Of a DNA stretch of 64,000 nucleotides, positions 24,416-34,700 are shown in pieces. The notes beneath the pieces are model-generated. The model made no database searches. It had not been told where the DNA came from and saw only the letters and a program-made list of their open reading frames with translations. This DNA comes from a virus. The DNA is taken from the IMG/VR virus record IMGVR_UViG_3300032268_000986, positions 172,259-236,258 of that record, one strand, 5' to 3'. Within the stretch, counting starts at the first letter, position 1. Every line of letters starts with the position of its first letter. A program made the translations under genes and the position numbers.

Positions 24416-25978
24416 TCAGGTCCTCATTGTGATGTTGGTGATTCCCACTGAGCCAGCAATGCCAGCATTGACGCTGGTGCTAAGGGCTGCACCCGGGTAC
24501 ATCACACGATTTGGCCCAGCATGTATTTTGTACTGATTTGTATAGTCGGTTTGCGTGGTTGCTTGCATCTGGTTAGTGGCTGCAAGTTCTAGTAGTTTTG
24601 CCTTGAGTTGGTCTGTGGTTGCACTGGGCCACACCTGAGCCAGGCAAGCGGCCAGACCTGCCACTTGTGGTGCTGCCATGCTGGTTCCACTAAGGCGTGC
24701 TATCTTAAATGAGGGATTAGGTGGATACGAAAATGTTGATGATGTTGAGTTATTGGAGGTACTCATGGTACTCATGATATTTGTCCCAGGAGCCCAAACG
24801 TCAATACCAGGACCTGAATTACTGAAATAGACCTTGTCCGAAGCACCAAGTGTATTGTTGGTGTCCATTGCTCCAACAGTGATTTGTCGACTATCTCTAG
24901 GACTGGGGCCACGTTGATAATATCTTCTATTGTACTCTATGATATCAAAAAAAGTTTCTTCAAATATGTTGTTGTCCCAGTCTGGACCGCCAGGCACATC
25001 AAGTGTGTTGTTGTTGTTCCCAGCAGCCTTGACCACATTAATTCCAGCATCAATCATTTCACTCAAGTTGGTGTCAAAAGTGGGCTGGTTACTGCCAAAT
25101 GTGTTCTCCAATCCCACCATGCCCAGGGCGGGATTAACTGAACCACCATAGTCGTTTCCTCGGTATTCCACACCATCAAAATTGGTAAATGTGGTAAAAC
25201 TTCCCCAACTCATGTTTACTATGGTAGGGCGTTTGAATCCTGTAACAGGGTCCACGGGTTTGTTGAGGTGCCATCCAGTCATGCAGTCCATTGCTGTGTT
25301 AGAGTCAATACCATTCCCAGCGCCTGGATCTCCGTCAAGTATAATATGCATGGCATAGATTCTGGCGTTCTTGGCCCACCCATACAACAGTCCAGCTACG
25401 ATACCTGCTACATGTGTACCGTGTCCATCAAGGTCTGTGTAAAAATTAGCCGGCATTGTGCCGCTGACCCCAGACTCGGTAAACCAGTTGATCTGTTGCA
25501 CACGACTAACGCCACTGCTGTCATTGAAATCAGGGTGGTTGGCTTGGATACCAGTGTCCATGATGACAACATCAACTCCAGTGCCATCTAAGATGTAGTT
25601 GTAATATCCCGAAGATGCACTGCCAACATTGCTGTTGTCGGGGTACTGGCAACGAAAAAGTCCCCAATTTAATGCGTCGCTTCCAAAGTATGAAAAGTTT
25701 CCATATTGCCTGGCACAGTGACGTAGGTCTAGGTCTGTGCGATTTTCCGGGGGAATTTCAACAACAAACACTCTTGAGTCGTTGCAAAGTTGCCGAGCTT
25801 CGTCATCGGTTAGTGCATAATGACATTGTCTCAGGCTGACTGGTCTCTCATTGATTATATCCACAGCACGAGTTGGCACATAAGGAGTTGTACCGTTTCC
25901 AACAGTCTCCATTTCGTACCAGAATGCGTCATAATCGACGCCTTTATTTAAAATGACGTTGTATTCTTTTTGTTCCAT
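24416..25978 (-). CDS. Subtilisin-like serine protease (S8), virion-associated
   Basis: 520 residues with the full catalytic triad: D141 in VVIMDTGIQANHPDF, H186 in DGHGTHVAG, S433 in LSGTSMAAPQVAG, and the oxyanion Asn in KAAGNNNN. No signal peptide is seen; the first 120 residues are a non-catalytic domain with a possible pro-region role. It lies between fibre genes and one base before the 1,138-aa gene, so it is probably a virion component that trims tail proteins or degrades host surface protein. Subtilases are known in T4-like marine phages. Confidence 0.88.
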   Translation of the reverse strand: MEQKEYNVILNKGVDYDAFWYEMETVGNGTTPYVPTRAVDIINERPVSLRQCHYALTDDEARQLCNDSRVFVVEIPPENRTDLDLRHCARQYGNFSYFGSDALNWGLFRCQYPDNSNVGSASSGYYNYILDGTGVDVVIMDTGIQANHPDFNDSSGVSRVQQINWFTESGVSGTMPANFYTDLDGHGTHVAGIVAGLLYGWAKNARIYAMHIILDGDPGAGNGIDSNTAMDCMTGWHLNKPVDPVTGFKRPTIVNMSWGSFTTFTNFDGVEYRGNDYGGSVNPALGMVGLENTFGSNQPTFDTNLSEMIDAGINVVKAAGNNNNTLDVPGGPDWDNNIFEETFFDIIEYNRRYYQRGPSPRDSRQITVGAMDTNNTLGASDKVYFSNSGPGIDVWAPGTNIMSTMSTSNNSTSSTFSYPPNPSFKIARLSGTSMAAPQVAGLAACLAQVWPSATTDQLKAKLLELAATNQMQATTQTDYTNQYKIHAGPNRVMYPGAALSTSVNAGIAGSVGITNITMRT

Positions 25979-25984
25979 GGGCGG

Positions 25985-28900
25985 TTAAATCAGGTTGCCC
26001 CAAGCACCATTTTCATAGCCTTGGAATTTGTTCAGTGTTGAATTGTAAATCATGTCACCGTTGACAGCAATCAGTGCATTTCGTTGTGTTGTGGTCAAGC
26101 TGGGTAGTCTAAACGAGCCGCCACCTACCACACGCACTGCGGTAGCTGCCGATAGATCCAGGTTCGTAGCCGAACTCAGTGTTGGTGTACCTGCGCCGCC
26201 ACCTTGAAAATTTCCAGCAATCACATTGCCAGCTGTGGAAATAATTCCAGTGGCAAGGATATTGCCGGCTGTGATGTTGCCTGTGGTTGATATTGGGTTA
26301 GACCCCAGTGCAGCCAAGTTGGCCACAACGTTGGCGTTGCCATACGTGACTGGAAGCCCACTTAACTGTGAACCGTTGCCAAAGATATAACCGCCTGTGA
26401 TGTTGCCTGTGGCTGATACAATGCCCCCGGTTATAACATTGCCCCCAGTGATGTTGCCTGTGGCTGTGATCAAACCAGCTGTGCTGACATTGCCCCCAGT
26501 GATGTTGCCTGTGGCTGTGATCAAACCAGCTGTGCTGACATTGCCCCCAGTGATGTTGCCCAATGCACTGATTGTTCCTGTGCTGCCAATTATTGTGGCA
26601 TTGGCAGTTACAATGTTACCGCCTGTGACGTTGCCACTGAGCGATGCAGTGGTACCTGACAGTAATGTGGCGTTGACACTGGCACCACCCAGGATATTGC
26701 CAGCAGTGACGTTGCCTGTGGCACTGATAGTGGCAGCAAGCACCTGCGTGGCTGCAACATTGCTACTTGTGGCGATATCTTGTGTGGTAACAATGGAACT
26801 TAGTACATTGCCACTGATGCTCAATGATGATCCAGTGATGTTTGCACCAGTGATGTTGCCCAGAGCAAACAAGATGCCACTAGTGATTAAGTTGCCACCA
26901 GATACATTAGCAGTGGTTGAAATTATATTTTCACTAATGATATCACTCAACACATTACCAGTTAGTGCAAATCTACCAGTTGACACATTCCCACTGACTA
27001 TATTGCCAGTCACACTTAGAGAAGCAAGTGTACCAACATTGGATGACACAACTCCACTTAGCTGTGAACCGTTGCCAATAAAAAAGTTGCCAGTGATGTT
27101 GGCTGTGGTGGTTACATTGCCAGTCAGGGCCACAAGATTACCTGTGTATGTGGGCAGGTACGCAGCCACATCAGCATTGCCATACGTGGCAGGGAGACCA
27201 GTCAGTTGTGATCCGTTGCCAATGAAATAGTTGCCAGTGACATTGGCTGTGGTGGTTACATTGCCAGTCAGGGCCACAAGATTACCTGTGTATGTGGGCA
27301 GGTACGCAGCCACATCAGCATTGCCATACGTGGCAGGGAGTCCAGTCAGTTGTGATCCATTGCCAAGAATATATGAACCAGAAATGTTTCCAGCGGCTGA
27401 TATTTCTCCATTGACAATTAATCCATCTTGAATAGTGACAAAACTAGAATCATCACTAGAGATATTGTTAACCACAAGATTAACAGCTGATAAATTGCCA
27501 CCTGTGACGTTGCCGGTTGCAGATATTGATCCGCCAGTTATCAAATTGCCGTTGTTAATATTGCCGGTCACGCTCAGACTAGCCAGTGTACCAATATCTG
27601 TGGCAACTACACCAGTTAACAATGCGCCATTGCCTAAAAAGTATCCACCGCTGATGTTGGCAGTGGTTGTGATATTTGCCGCGCTGGTCAATGTACTTAC
27701 AACATTACCACTTAAACTCAATCCAGTAGCATTCAAATTGCCGCTGGTGATGTTGCCAGTAGCTGAAATTAGCCCAGCAGTCAAGATGTTGCCACCCGTG
27801 ATATTGCCTGTGACAGTGGCCAGGCCACCTGTGACAACATTGCCACCTGTGACATTGCCAGTTGCTGAAATGATACCATCTGTCAACAAGTTACCACCGG
27901 TGACATTGCCTGTCAGTGATGCTGTTGCGCCTGTGTGTGTGGTGGCATTGACGTTGGCGCCACCCATGATGTTACCACCTGTGATGTTGCCCGAGGCGCT
28001 GATTACCACAGCAGCAATGTTGCCAACTGTTGAAATATTTCCACCAGTGATGTTGCCTGTGGCACTGACAACTCCAGCAGTTAAAATGTTGCCACCTGTG
28101 ACATTGCCCGCTGCACTTACTCGGTCCCCGGTGACCAAGGATGTGGCATTGACGTTGTTGCCACCAATGTTGCCACCTGTGGCATTGGCACTGATGTTCT
28201 GAGCAGTGATATCGTTGGTGGCAGTGATTGTGGCAGTGTAAACAACCCCAGTGGTGATAAAATTGGCTGCTGTGACGTTGCCAGTGGCGCTGACTGTTTG
28301 GTCTGCATTGATGTTGTTGGCTGACACATTACCCGATCCGCCCAGGGCATTGCTAACTGTTAGGTTGTTCAAATTGCCCACAGTTTGTAAACTGCTGTTT
28401 GTTACGTTTGCACTCAGTGTGGTGCCAGTGATCAAGGCTGCATTGGCGCTGACTGACACCCCGGTCAGCAGCGCACCATTACCAACAAAATAATTGCCAG
28501 TGATGTTGCCCGAAGTAGTAATATTGCCCACTGAAGTAATTGCACCTGCCGTGGTCAAATTACCTGCTGAAACATTCCCTGTGGCACTGACAACACCCCC
28601 GGTGTTGATGTTGAGTCCGCCCACGTTGCCTGAGGCGCTGATTGTGCCAGTTGCAATGAAATTTCCACCTGTGGTATTGCCTGTGACTGCTAGATTTACG
28701 AGATTTCCCACCGTGGTCAAACTGGAAAACAACACATTTGAGCTCAGTGTATTTCCTGTGATCAATGCCGCGGCCGGACTTGAAACCACCCCAGTGATCA
28801 AACTGCCGTTGCCCAGCAAGAAGCCGCCGGCAATGATGTTGCCTGTGGCAGAAATTACTGAATTTGCCAGCAATGTACCAGTAACTGTGGCCCCTGTGCC

Positions 28901-29116
28901 TGACACCACCAGCACATTTGCCACGCCTGTGGAACTCACACTGACAGTGGAATCATCAACAATGCTGATATTGGAATTACCATTGGCAATACCCGAAACA
29001 CCGCCAATGTTGTATAATTCAGTAAAGTTTTGATTGGTCTTGGTAAATGCTGTGCGCAGCGGATCTCCCAGCCCGTCATTTGGGGATGATCCTACGTCGA
29101 TTATTTGTTGTGTCAT
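25985..29116 (-). CDS. Long tail fibre with TGN repeats
   Basis: 1,043 residues. The N-terminal SSPNDGLGDPLRTAFTKTNQ followed by NFTELYN is a recurrent fibre attachment motif. Almost all the rest is a 17-residue repeat (ATGNITGGNxxTxGxxS), interrupted by FLGNGSLITGV-type 24-48-residue units. The C-terminus (RLPSLTTTQRNALIAVNGDM, NKFQGYENGAWG) is the common short tip of phage fibres. It contains exact internal DNA duplications at 26437-26538 and 27101-27340. The repeats suggest a long beta-helical trimer whose length can change by recombination. Confidence 0.75.
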   Translation of the reverse strand: MTQQIIDVGSSPNDGLGDPLRTAFTKTNQNFTELYNIGGVSGIANGNSNISIVDDSTVSVSSTGVANVLVVSGTGATVTGTLLANSVISATGNIIAGGFLLGNGSLITGVVSSPAAALITGNTLSSNVLFSSLTTVGNLVNLAVTGNTTGGNFIATGTISASGNVGGLNINTGGVVSATGNVSAGNLTTAGAITSVGNITTSGNITGNYFVGNGALLTGVSVSANAALITGTTLSANVTNSSLQTVGNLNNLTVSNALGGSGNVSANNINADQTVSATGNVTAANFITTGVVYTATITATNDITAQNISANATGGNIGGNNVNATSLVTGDRVSAAGNVTGGNILTAGVVSATGNITGGNISTVGNIAAVVISASGNITGGNIMGGANVNATTHTGATASLTGNVTGGNLLTDGIISATGNVTGGNVVTGGLATVTGNITGGNILTAGLISATGNITSGNLNATGLSLSGNVVSTLTSAANITTTANISGGYFLGNGALLTGVVATDIGTLASLSVTGNINNGNLITGGSISATGNVTGGNLSAVNLVVNNISSDDSSFVTIQDGLIVNGEISAAGNISGSYILGNGSQLTGLPATYGNADVAAYLPTYTGNLVALTGNVTTTANVTGNYFIGNGSQLTGLPATYGNADVAAYLPTYTGNLVALTGNVTTTANITGNFFIGNGSQLSGVVSSNVGTLASLSVTGNIVSGNVSTGRFALTGNVLSDIISENIISTTANVSGGNLITSGILFALGNITGANITGSSLSISGNVLSSIVTTQDIATSSNVAATQVLAATISATGNVTAGNILGGASVNATLLSGTTASLSGNVTGGNIVTANATIIGSTGTISALGNITGGNVSTAGLITATGNITGGNVSTAGLITATGNITGGNVITGGIVSATGNITGGYIFGNGSQLSGLPVTYGNANVVANLAALGSNPISTTGNITAGNILATGIISTAGNVIAGNFQGGGAGTPTLSSATNLDLSAATAVRVVGGGSFRLPSLTTTQRNALIAVNGDMIYNSTLNKFQGYENGAWGNLI
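26437..26538 (-). repeat. Exact 51-bp tandem duplication in fibre gene
   Basis: Two identical 51-bp units (26437-26487 and 26488-26538) encode one 17-residue fibre repeat each; a third partial unit follows at 26539. Identity at third codon positions means recent duplication. Confidence 0.85.
27101..27340 (-). repeat. 144-bp-period direct repeat in fibre gene
   Basis: About 96 bases at 27101-27196 recur exactly at 27245-27340. The unit encodes 48 residues containing YGNADVAAYLPTYTGNL. Confidence 0.85.
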
Positions 29117-29138
29117 GAGTGTGGGGTCCTAGTGATTG

Positions 29139-29144
29139 TATTTA
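29139..29144 (-). promoter_or_regulatory. Late-promoter-like GGTAAATAC box
   Basis: Minus-strand box 23 bases before the 1,043-aa fibre ATG at 29116, followed by CTAGGACCCC. Confidence 0.5.
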
Positions 29145-29183
29145 CCAGAAGCGACATATGGCGCACAACACTATAAGTTGCGC

Positions 29184-29189
29184 TAAATA
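29184..29189 (+). promoter_or_regulatory. Late-promoter-like GCTAAATA box
   Basis: Plus-strand box 18 bases before the ATG at 29208, with GGAG between. It is back to back with the box at 29139. Confidence 0.6.
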
Positions 29190-29207
29190 ATCAAAACTGG
29201 AGATGCA

Positions 29208-31784
29208 ATGAGTTATATTATCAACAACAGCCGGGGACAATTGGTGGCTGTCATACCTGATGGCACTGTAAACACCACAGCAACCAATCTGGCCTTGGTG
29301 GGACGTGCGCTGACTGATTATGGCACCTACGAAAACGAAAATTATTTGTTTTTATTGGAAAATTTTGCCAACTCCACTGCACCCACTCAACCCATTCTAG
29401 GTCAGCTGTGGTACGATTCCAGCACAGACATTATCTACGCATATAATTCAACCAACAACTGGACACCACTGGCCAGTCAAGATTATGTGCAGGCGCAGAA
29501 AAACAGCCCGGCTTTTACTGGCATTCCCACTGCACCCACTGCTGCCGCAGGCACTGCCACCACACAGCTGGCCACCACGGCATTTGTCACTAACTCCCCA
29601 CAGTTTTCCGGAGTGCCCACTGCACCCACTGCTGCCGCAGGCTCAGCCACCACACAGCTGGCCACCACGGCATTTGTCACCAATTCACCACAGTTTCTGG
29701 GCATTCCCACAGCACCCACTGCCAGTCAAGGTACATCCAGCACACAGCTTGCCACCACTGCATTTGTGACCGCTGGTCCGCAATTTGCCGGCAGTCCCAC
29801 TGCACCCACTGCTGATGTTGCAGATAACACCACACGCATGGCCACCACGGCATTTGTGCAGTTGCAAAAGGCCAGTCCAGTGTTTACTGGTGTTCCCACT
29901 GCGCCCACTGCGGATCCAGGAACATCTACCACACAGCTGGCTACCACGGCATTTGTGCAAGCTGAAAAAGTCAACACTGTGTTGCTGGGAGTGCCCGTGG
30001 CGGCCACAGCACCTGCAGGCACTGTCAACACACAGCTGGCCACCACTGCATTTGTCAACACTGCCATTGCCACTAGTAATTTGCTGGGCAGCATGGCCTA
30101 TCAAAATTCCAATGCAGTTGGTATCACTGGCGGGTCAATCAGTGGAATCTCTGCTCTAGAATTGCCATTTGGTGGTACTGGTGCAACATCTGCCGAGGGT
30201 GCAAGAACCAATTTTGGCCTGGGCAGCATGGCTGTTCAAAACGCCAATGCTGTGGCCATTACTGGCGGGTCAGTTACTGGCATCACAGCCTTGGCCATTG
30301 CCGACGGTGGAACCGGTGCCAGCAACATCAGCGGTGCAAGAACCAATCTTGGTCTGGGCAGCATGGCTGTTCAAAACGCAGCTGATGTTCTCATAACCGG
30401 AGGTGTGGTCACTGGAATTTCTCCCTTGGCCATAGGTGACGGTGGTACTGGTTCCAGCACTGCTGCCAGTGCTAGAGACAATCTTGGACTGAGCAGCATG
30501 GCCATTCAAAACGCCAATTCTGTGAGCATTAACGGGGGTTCCATTACTGGCATCAATCCCATTGCAATTGTCAGTGGCGGCACCGGTGCCAACACTGCCG
30601 GCAATGCTAGAACAAATCTAGGGCTTGGCACAGTGGCCACACAAGACAGCAACAACATCAACATCACTGGCGGGGTCATCACTGGTATCCTGGCACTGCC
30701 AATTGCCAGCGGTGGAACTGGTGCCAACACTGTGGTCGGTGCCAGGGACAATCTTGGAATTGGTACCCTTGGACTACAGCCTGCCGGCAATGTTGAAATC
30801 ACAGGTGGCAATGTTTCTGGACTGACCAATCCCTTGGCCATAGTCAGCGGTGGAACTGGTGCAAATTCTGCAGTTGACGCTAGAGCAACTCTGGGACTTG
30901 GTACCATGGCCACTCAAAACGCCAACAACGTAAGTATCACAAATGGTATAATATCAAATGTCAGTATTGTCACTGTGTCGGGATTGACCGTGGCCAATGC
31001 TGCTGTGGCCACAAGTCTACGAAGCAATATTGGTCTGGGCAACATGTCTTTGCAGGCTCCCGGCAATGTGACCATCACTGGCGGCTCAATTACTGGCATC
31101 ACTGACTTGGCCATTGCTGATGGAGGCACAGGAGCATCTGATGCTGCCAATGCCAGAATCAACCTGGGGTTGGGCAATATAAATCCAGATTTTGTTGCAG
31201 GTACCATAGCCACTCAAAACGCCAACAGTGTGAATATCACAGGTGGCACAATATCAAATGTTGGTATTGTCACTGTGACTGGATTGACCGTGGCCAATGC
31301 TGCTGTGGCCACAAATTTCCGAGCCAACATTGGACTGGGCAACATAGCCACTCAAAACGTCAATAACGTGAGTATCACTGGCGGCTCGATCACCGGCATC
31401 AATGACCTGCCCATTGCTGATGGAGGTACAGGAGCATCCGATGCTGCCACTGCCAGAACAAACCTGGGACTGGGCACCATGGCCACACAAAATGCCAATG
31501 CTGCGGCCATCACTGGCGGATCAGTTATTGGCATCACTGACCTGGCCATTGCTGATGGGGGTACAGGAGCATCCGATGCTGCCACTGCCAGAACCAACCT
31601 TGGTGTGGTAGCAGCCACAACCAACATCATAGCCGGCGGAGGCCTAAGCGGTGGTGGTGATCTCACTGCCAACCGAACACTGAGCATTGCTGCCAACAGC
31701 AATGGATTTGGCACACGCTATATCAGTACATCACCTCCCACCGCGGGTGTGGGAGTCAACGGCGACATTTGGTATCAAATCTAA
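29208..31784 (+). CDS. Tail fibre (APTA / GGT repeats)
   Basis: 858 residues. The N-terminal 85 residues (SYIINNSRGQLVAVIPDGTV, FANSTAPTQPILGQLWYDSS) are a conserved attachment domain of T4-like phage fibres. Then come seven repeats of the form GIPTAPTAAxGTxTTQLATTAFV, followed by about ten of the form LAIADGGTGASDAANARTNLGLGxMAxQNAN, both widespread in phage tail fibres. The C-terminus ends GVGVNGDIWYQI. It is on the plus strand, divergent from the 1,043-aa fibre and coupled to the Gly-rich adhesin (TAA, then ATG one base later). Confidence 0.82.
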   Translation: MSYIINNSRGQLVAVIPDGTVNTTATNLALVGRALTDYGTYENENYLFLLENFANSTAPTQPILGQLWYDSSTDIIYAYNSTNNWTPLASQDYVQAQKNSPAFTGIPTAPTAAAGTATTQLATTAFVTNSPQFSGVPTAPTAAAGSATTQLATTAFVTNSPQFLGIPTAPTASQGTSSTQLATTAFVTAGPQFAGSPTAPTADVADNTTRMATTAFVQLQKASPVFTGVPTAPTADPGTSTTQLATTAFVQAEKVNTVLLGVPVAATAPAGTVNTQLATTAFVNTAIATSNLLGSMAYQNSNAVGITGGSISGISALELPFGGTGATSAEGARTNFGLGSMAVQNANAVAITGGSVTGITALAIADGGTGASNISGARTNLGLGSMAVQNAADVLITGGVVTGISPLAIGDGGTGSSTAASARDNLGLSSMAIQNANSVSINGGSITGINPIAIVSGGTGANTAGNARTNLGLGTVATQDSNNINITGGVITGILALPIASGGTGANTVVGARDNLGIGTLGLQPAGNVEITGGNVSGLTNPLAIVSGGTGANSAVDARATLGLGTMATQNANNVSITNGIISNVSIVTVSGLTVANAAVATSLRSNIGLGNMSLQAPGNVTITGGSITGITDLAIADGGTGASDAANARINLGLGNINPDFVAGTIATQNANSVNITGGTISNVGIVTVTGLTVANAAVATNFRANIGLGNIATQNVNNVSITGGSITGINDLPIADGGTGASDAATARTNLGLGTMATQNANAAAITGGSVIGITDLAIADGGTGASDAATARTNLGVVAATTNIIAGGGLSGGGDLTANRTLSIAANSNGFGTRYISTSPPTAGVGVNGDIWYQI

Positions 31785-31785
31785 T

Positions 31786-34700
31786 ATGACAGCACCTAGC
31801 ATTATACGCCCTGTGGGGTTTTCTGGATCTGTAGAACAGTTGGTGGTCAACAGCAGCGTGGCCGGCGAAGTCACTGCTTATCTCTGGGGCGGTGGTGGCG
31901 GCGGCGGAGGTGGGCCGAGTAGTGGCAACTCATTGCTCGGTCGAACAATTCAGGGATCAACGGCCACAGACCCATTTCATGGTGTGTTTGCACCAGGCAA
32001 GTCGGGGTACTATCAATCAGTGGTACTGGTATACAACGACGTGGGAAACTTGATTGATCGCAATAACATTGGTTATTGCGTGGTAGTCAACGATGTTGTT
32101 GTATATCTAAATCAAACAGGACCCGGACAACCAGATGCGTTGCGGCCGCCAGATGATCTGGCCATTAGAAGAGAGTATGTGGGATACAGTTATTATAATG
32201 GTACTCCTGGACCCTATGCCACAGTTGACGTTGTTGAATGTTACAATTTTACATACACCGCGGTGGAGCCGGGTGCAGGAGGCAATGGCCAGGCCGGCAG
32301 CTACAGTCGAATAACATTCAACGTAGAGCCCGGTGACATCATTGATGTCGCAGTTGGCCAAGGTGGCGGGGCTGGCAAGATTAGAACCGCTCCCACCAAT
32401 GGTGACTCTGGCGGCCCATACTACCAAGGATCACTAGCAACGAATCCGTTTGCCGGGGGTGTGATTGCTCCCGGAACATCTGGGTATTATGTGTTTGGAT
32501 TTGGCCGCGCCTACGAGGTGGTCCAAGGTTTTGGTGACCTGCGTGTGAGCTTTCAGCCGTACCAATGGTGTGTGGTCGTAGACGGAGTCATTGTTTATGG
32601 CCCGTCGACAGCGGCTCCTCCAGAATCTTTTGCCAAACCAACAGCATTTGTAGGAAACAGTTATTATGTTGAGTCTGGCAATCAATATTATGGTGAGTAT
32701 GACGCAGTTCAGTGTTACACTTTTCAATACACTGCCGCAGGGCCAGGTGGCAACATCTCCGCTGGTGGTCAGCCCGGCCTGGGATACAGCCCCAAAGAAA
32801 TTTTCAGCAGCAGAAATCCAGGTCCGGGAAATCCAGTAATCCCAGTCAAAAATGTTGCCTACAATGAATTCATGAATGCCTATGGAGTCTGGGATCCAGA
32901 CACAGGGCTTCCAAATTTTACTCGAACATACGAGGTGTATTTTCCCAGTTCTTCAAAATACGTTTTTGCCATGGGCTGTGACACTTATGGCCGTGTGTAT
33001 CTTGATGATGTACTTTTCATGGAAGGACAGGGATATGCCAACACAGGACATCCAGTTGAGTACGTTTTGTATGTAGAGCAAGGATTTCACACAGTCAAGA
33101 TGCAAGGCCAAGGTGCGTCACTGCTCCCAATCTGGACCACTAGATCCGGCGGGCAAGCAAATCCCGCCGGTGCCCCGGTGTATGTGGGGTACTACTGGGG
33201 GCCAGTACCACAGAATCCAGCATATGGATTTATGAACGAATACGGAATATGGAGTGTGCCGGCTTCATTCATGCCAAACGGGCAAGGCACCGAGTTGGTA
33301 CCTATTTGGAACTCAGTGTCCTTTCCCATCTCTGGTTACTATACCATTCAAGCAGCTATTTTTGGAACAGGATACAGGCAAGACACCGCAGGCACACCCG
33401 GACAAGTGGCCATAGATGGAACCCCGGTGTGGAACTTGCCGGCAACTTGGGGAGAACTACTCACACAAACAGTATATATCACTGCCGGGACTCATAGCAT
33501 TGGTGTTTTTGCCACCTCAGCCTACCCTAGTTCAGGCGATGAACAGGGAATAATATCAACAATGGCAGTTTCAATACAACTAAATGCCGGAGTGCCTGGA
33601 GCCAACAGCATGGGCCTGGCCATAGCCTTGCCCGGCAGTCTCAATGCATACTCAGGTGGTGTAGGAGGAAACTCGGGACAACAAGGCATTTCAGGATCTG
33701 GTGGCGGTGGCGGTGGCGCCACCACGTTGTTCAAGAATGGTGTGCCCATTGCCGTGGCTGGCGGAGGTGGCGGAGGTGGCGGCGCTGGACGTCTTAATAG
33801 AATTCTTCAATGTGATGCCCCGGGCCTAGGTGGGTTTAACACAGCGTATGATGGTGTTCCCACAGGCACAGCTGGCCAAACCTATCTAGGCGAAGGTGGT
33901 GGCGGTGGTGGCGGTGGCGGTGGTAGCACCGGCCCCGGTGGTGGCGGTGGCGGCACGGCTTTGGTGTTTGACATACTCACAATTGGCGGTGGCGGCGGCG
34001 GTGGCGGCGGATCATCACGGGCATTTCTATGGAGCGGTGCAGGTGGCGGTGCAGGTGATATAAGATATGCGTCTGTCAGTGTCAGCCCAGGTGACAGTTT
34101 AGGTATAGACGTGGCCGCTGGTGGGGCCGCTGGTAGTGCTAGAGATGGACCTTTTTCTAGTGGTACACCCGGAACTGCTGGCGGCACAAGTCAATTTCGA
34201 GTCAATGGGGCTGTTGTATCAACAGCACCGGGTGGCGGTGGCGGGCAACAAGCTCAACCAAGCCCGCCAACACCTGGTGCAGGAGGCTCGGGCGGAACAG
34301 GCACCCAAGTTTTGACTCCTACAGCAGGAACAAATAACGATACTCCTGAGTTTTTTTGTACCGGAGGCACAGGAGGAAAAGGATATCTAGCACCCACTGA
34401 TGCAAGTGGCCCATATTCTTATGGCAACACCGGTGCTGGTGGCATTGGCCAAACCGAGACTTCTGGACAAACTGGCACAGTATATGGCGGTGGTGGTGGT
34501 GGTGGTGGTAACAATGCCTCACGCGACCAAGCCGGCTATAATCCAGCACCCGGTGGCTCAGGAGCGGTGGTGATATCTTATACCAGTCCAGATGGCGTTC
34601 CTGTGTTGTCAGGCGGAGCTATCACAATTGTGGGGTTGAGAGTAACACATGTTTACTCTGTTCCTGGTACTAGAACTGTGTACAGTGGCAGTGGCTCAGG

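Noticed and set aside
26400-28600. Regularly spaced repeats resembling a CRISPR array
   Set aside because: Repeat units are continuous coding sequence in frame with variable units, not constant repeats with unique spacers; no Cas gene is present.
26397-29033. Long plus-strand Pro-rich frames opposite the 1,043-aa fibre
   Set aside because: Antisense shadows of the repeat; the sense protein has recognisable fibre start and end motifs.
29483-30913. Minus-strand frames opposite the 858-aa fibre
   Set aside because: Shadow frames of the APTA/GGT repeats; the plus-strand gene has a ribosome site and a conserved N-terminal domain.
33522-34187. Poly-Pro minus-strand frames
   Set aside because: Shadow of poly-Gly codons (GGT/GGC) in the adhesin gene.
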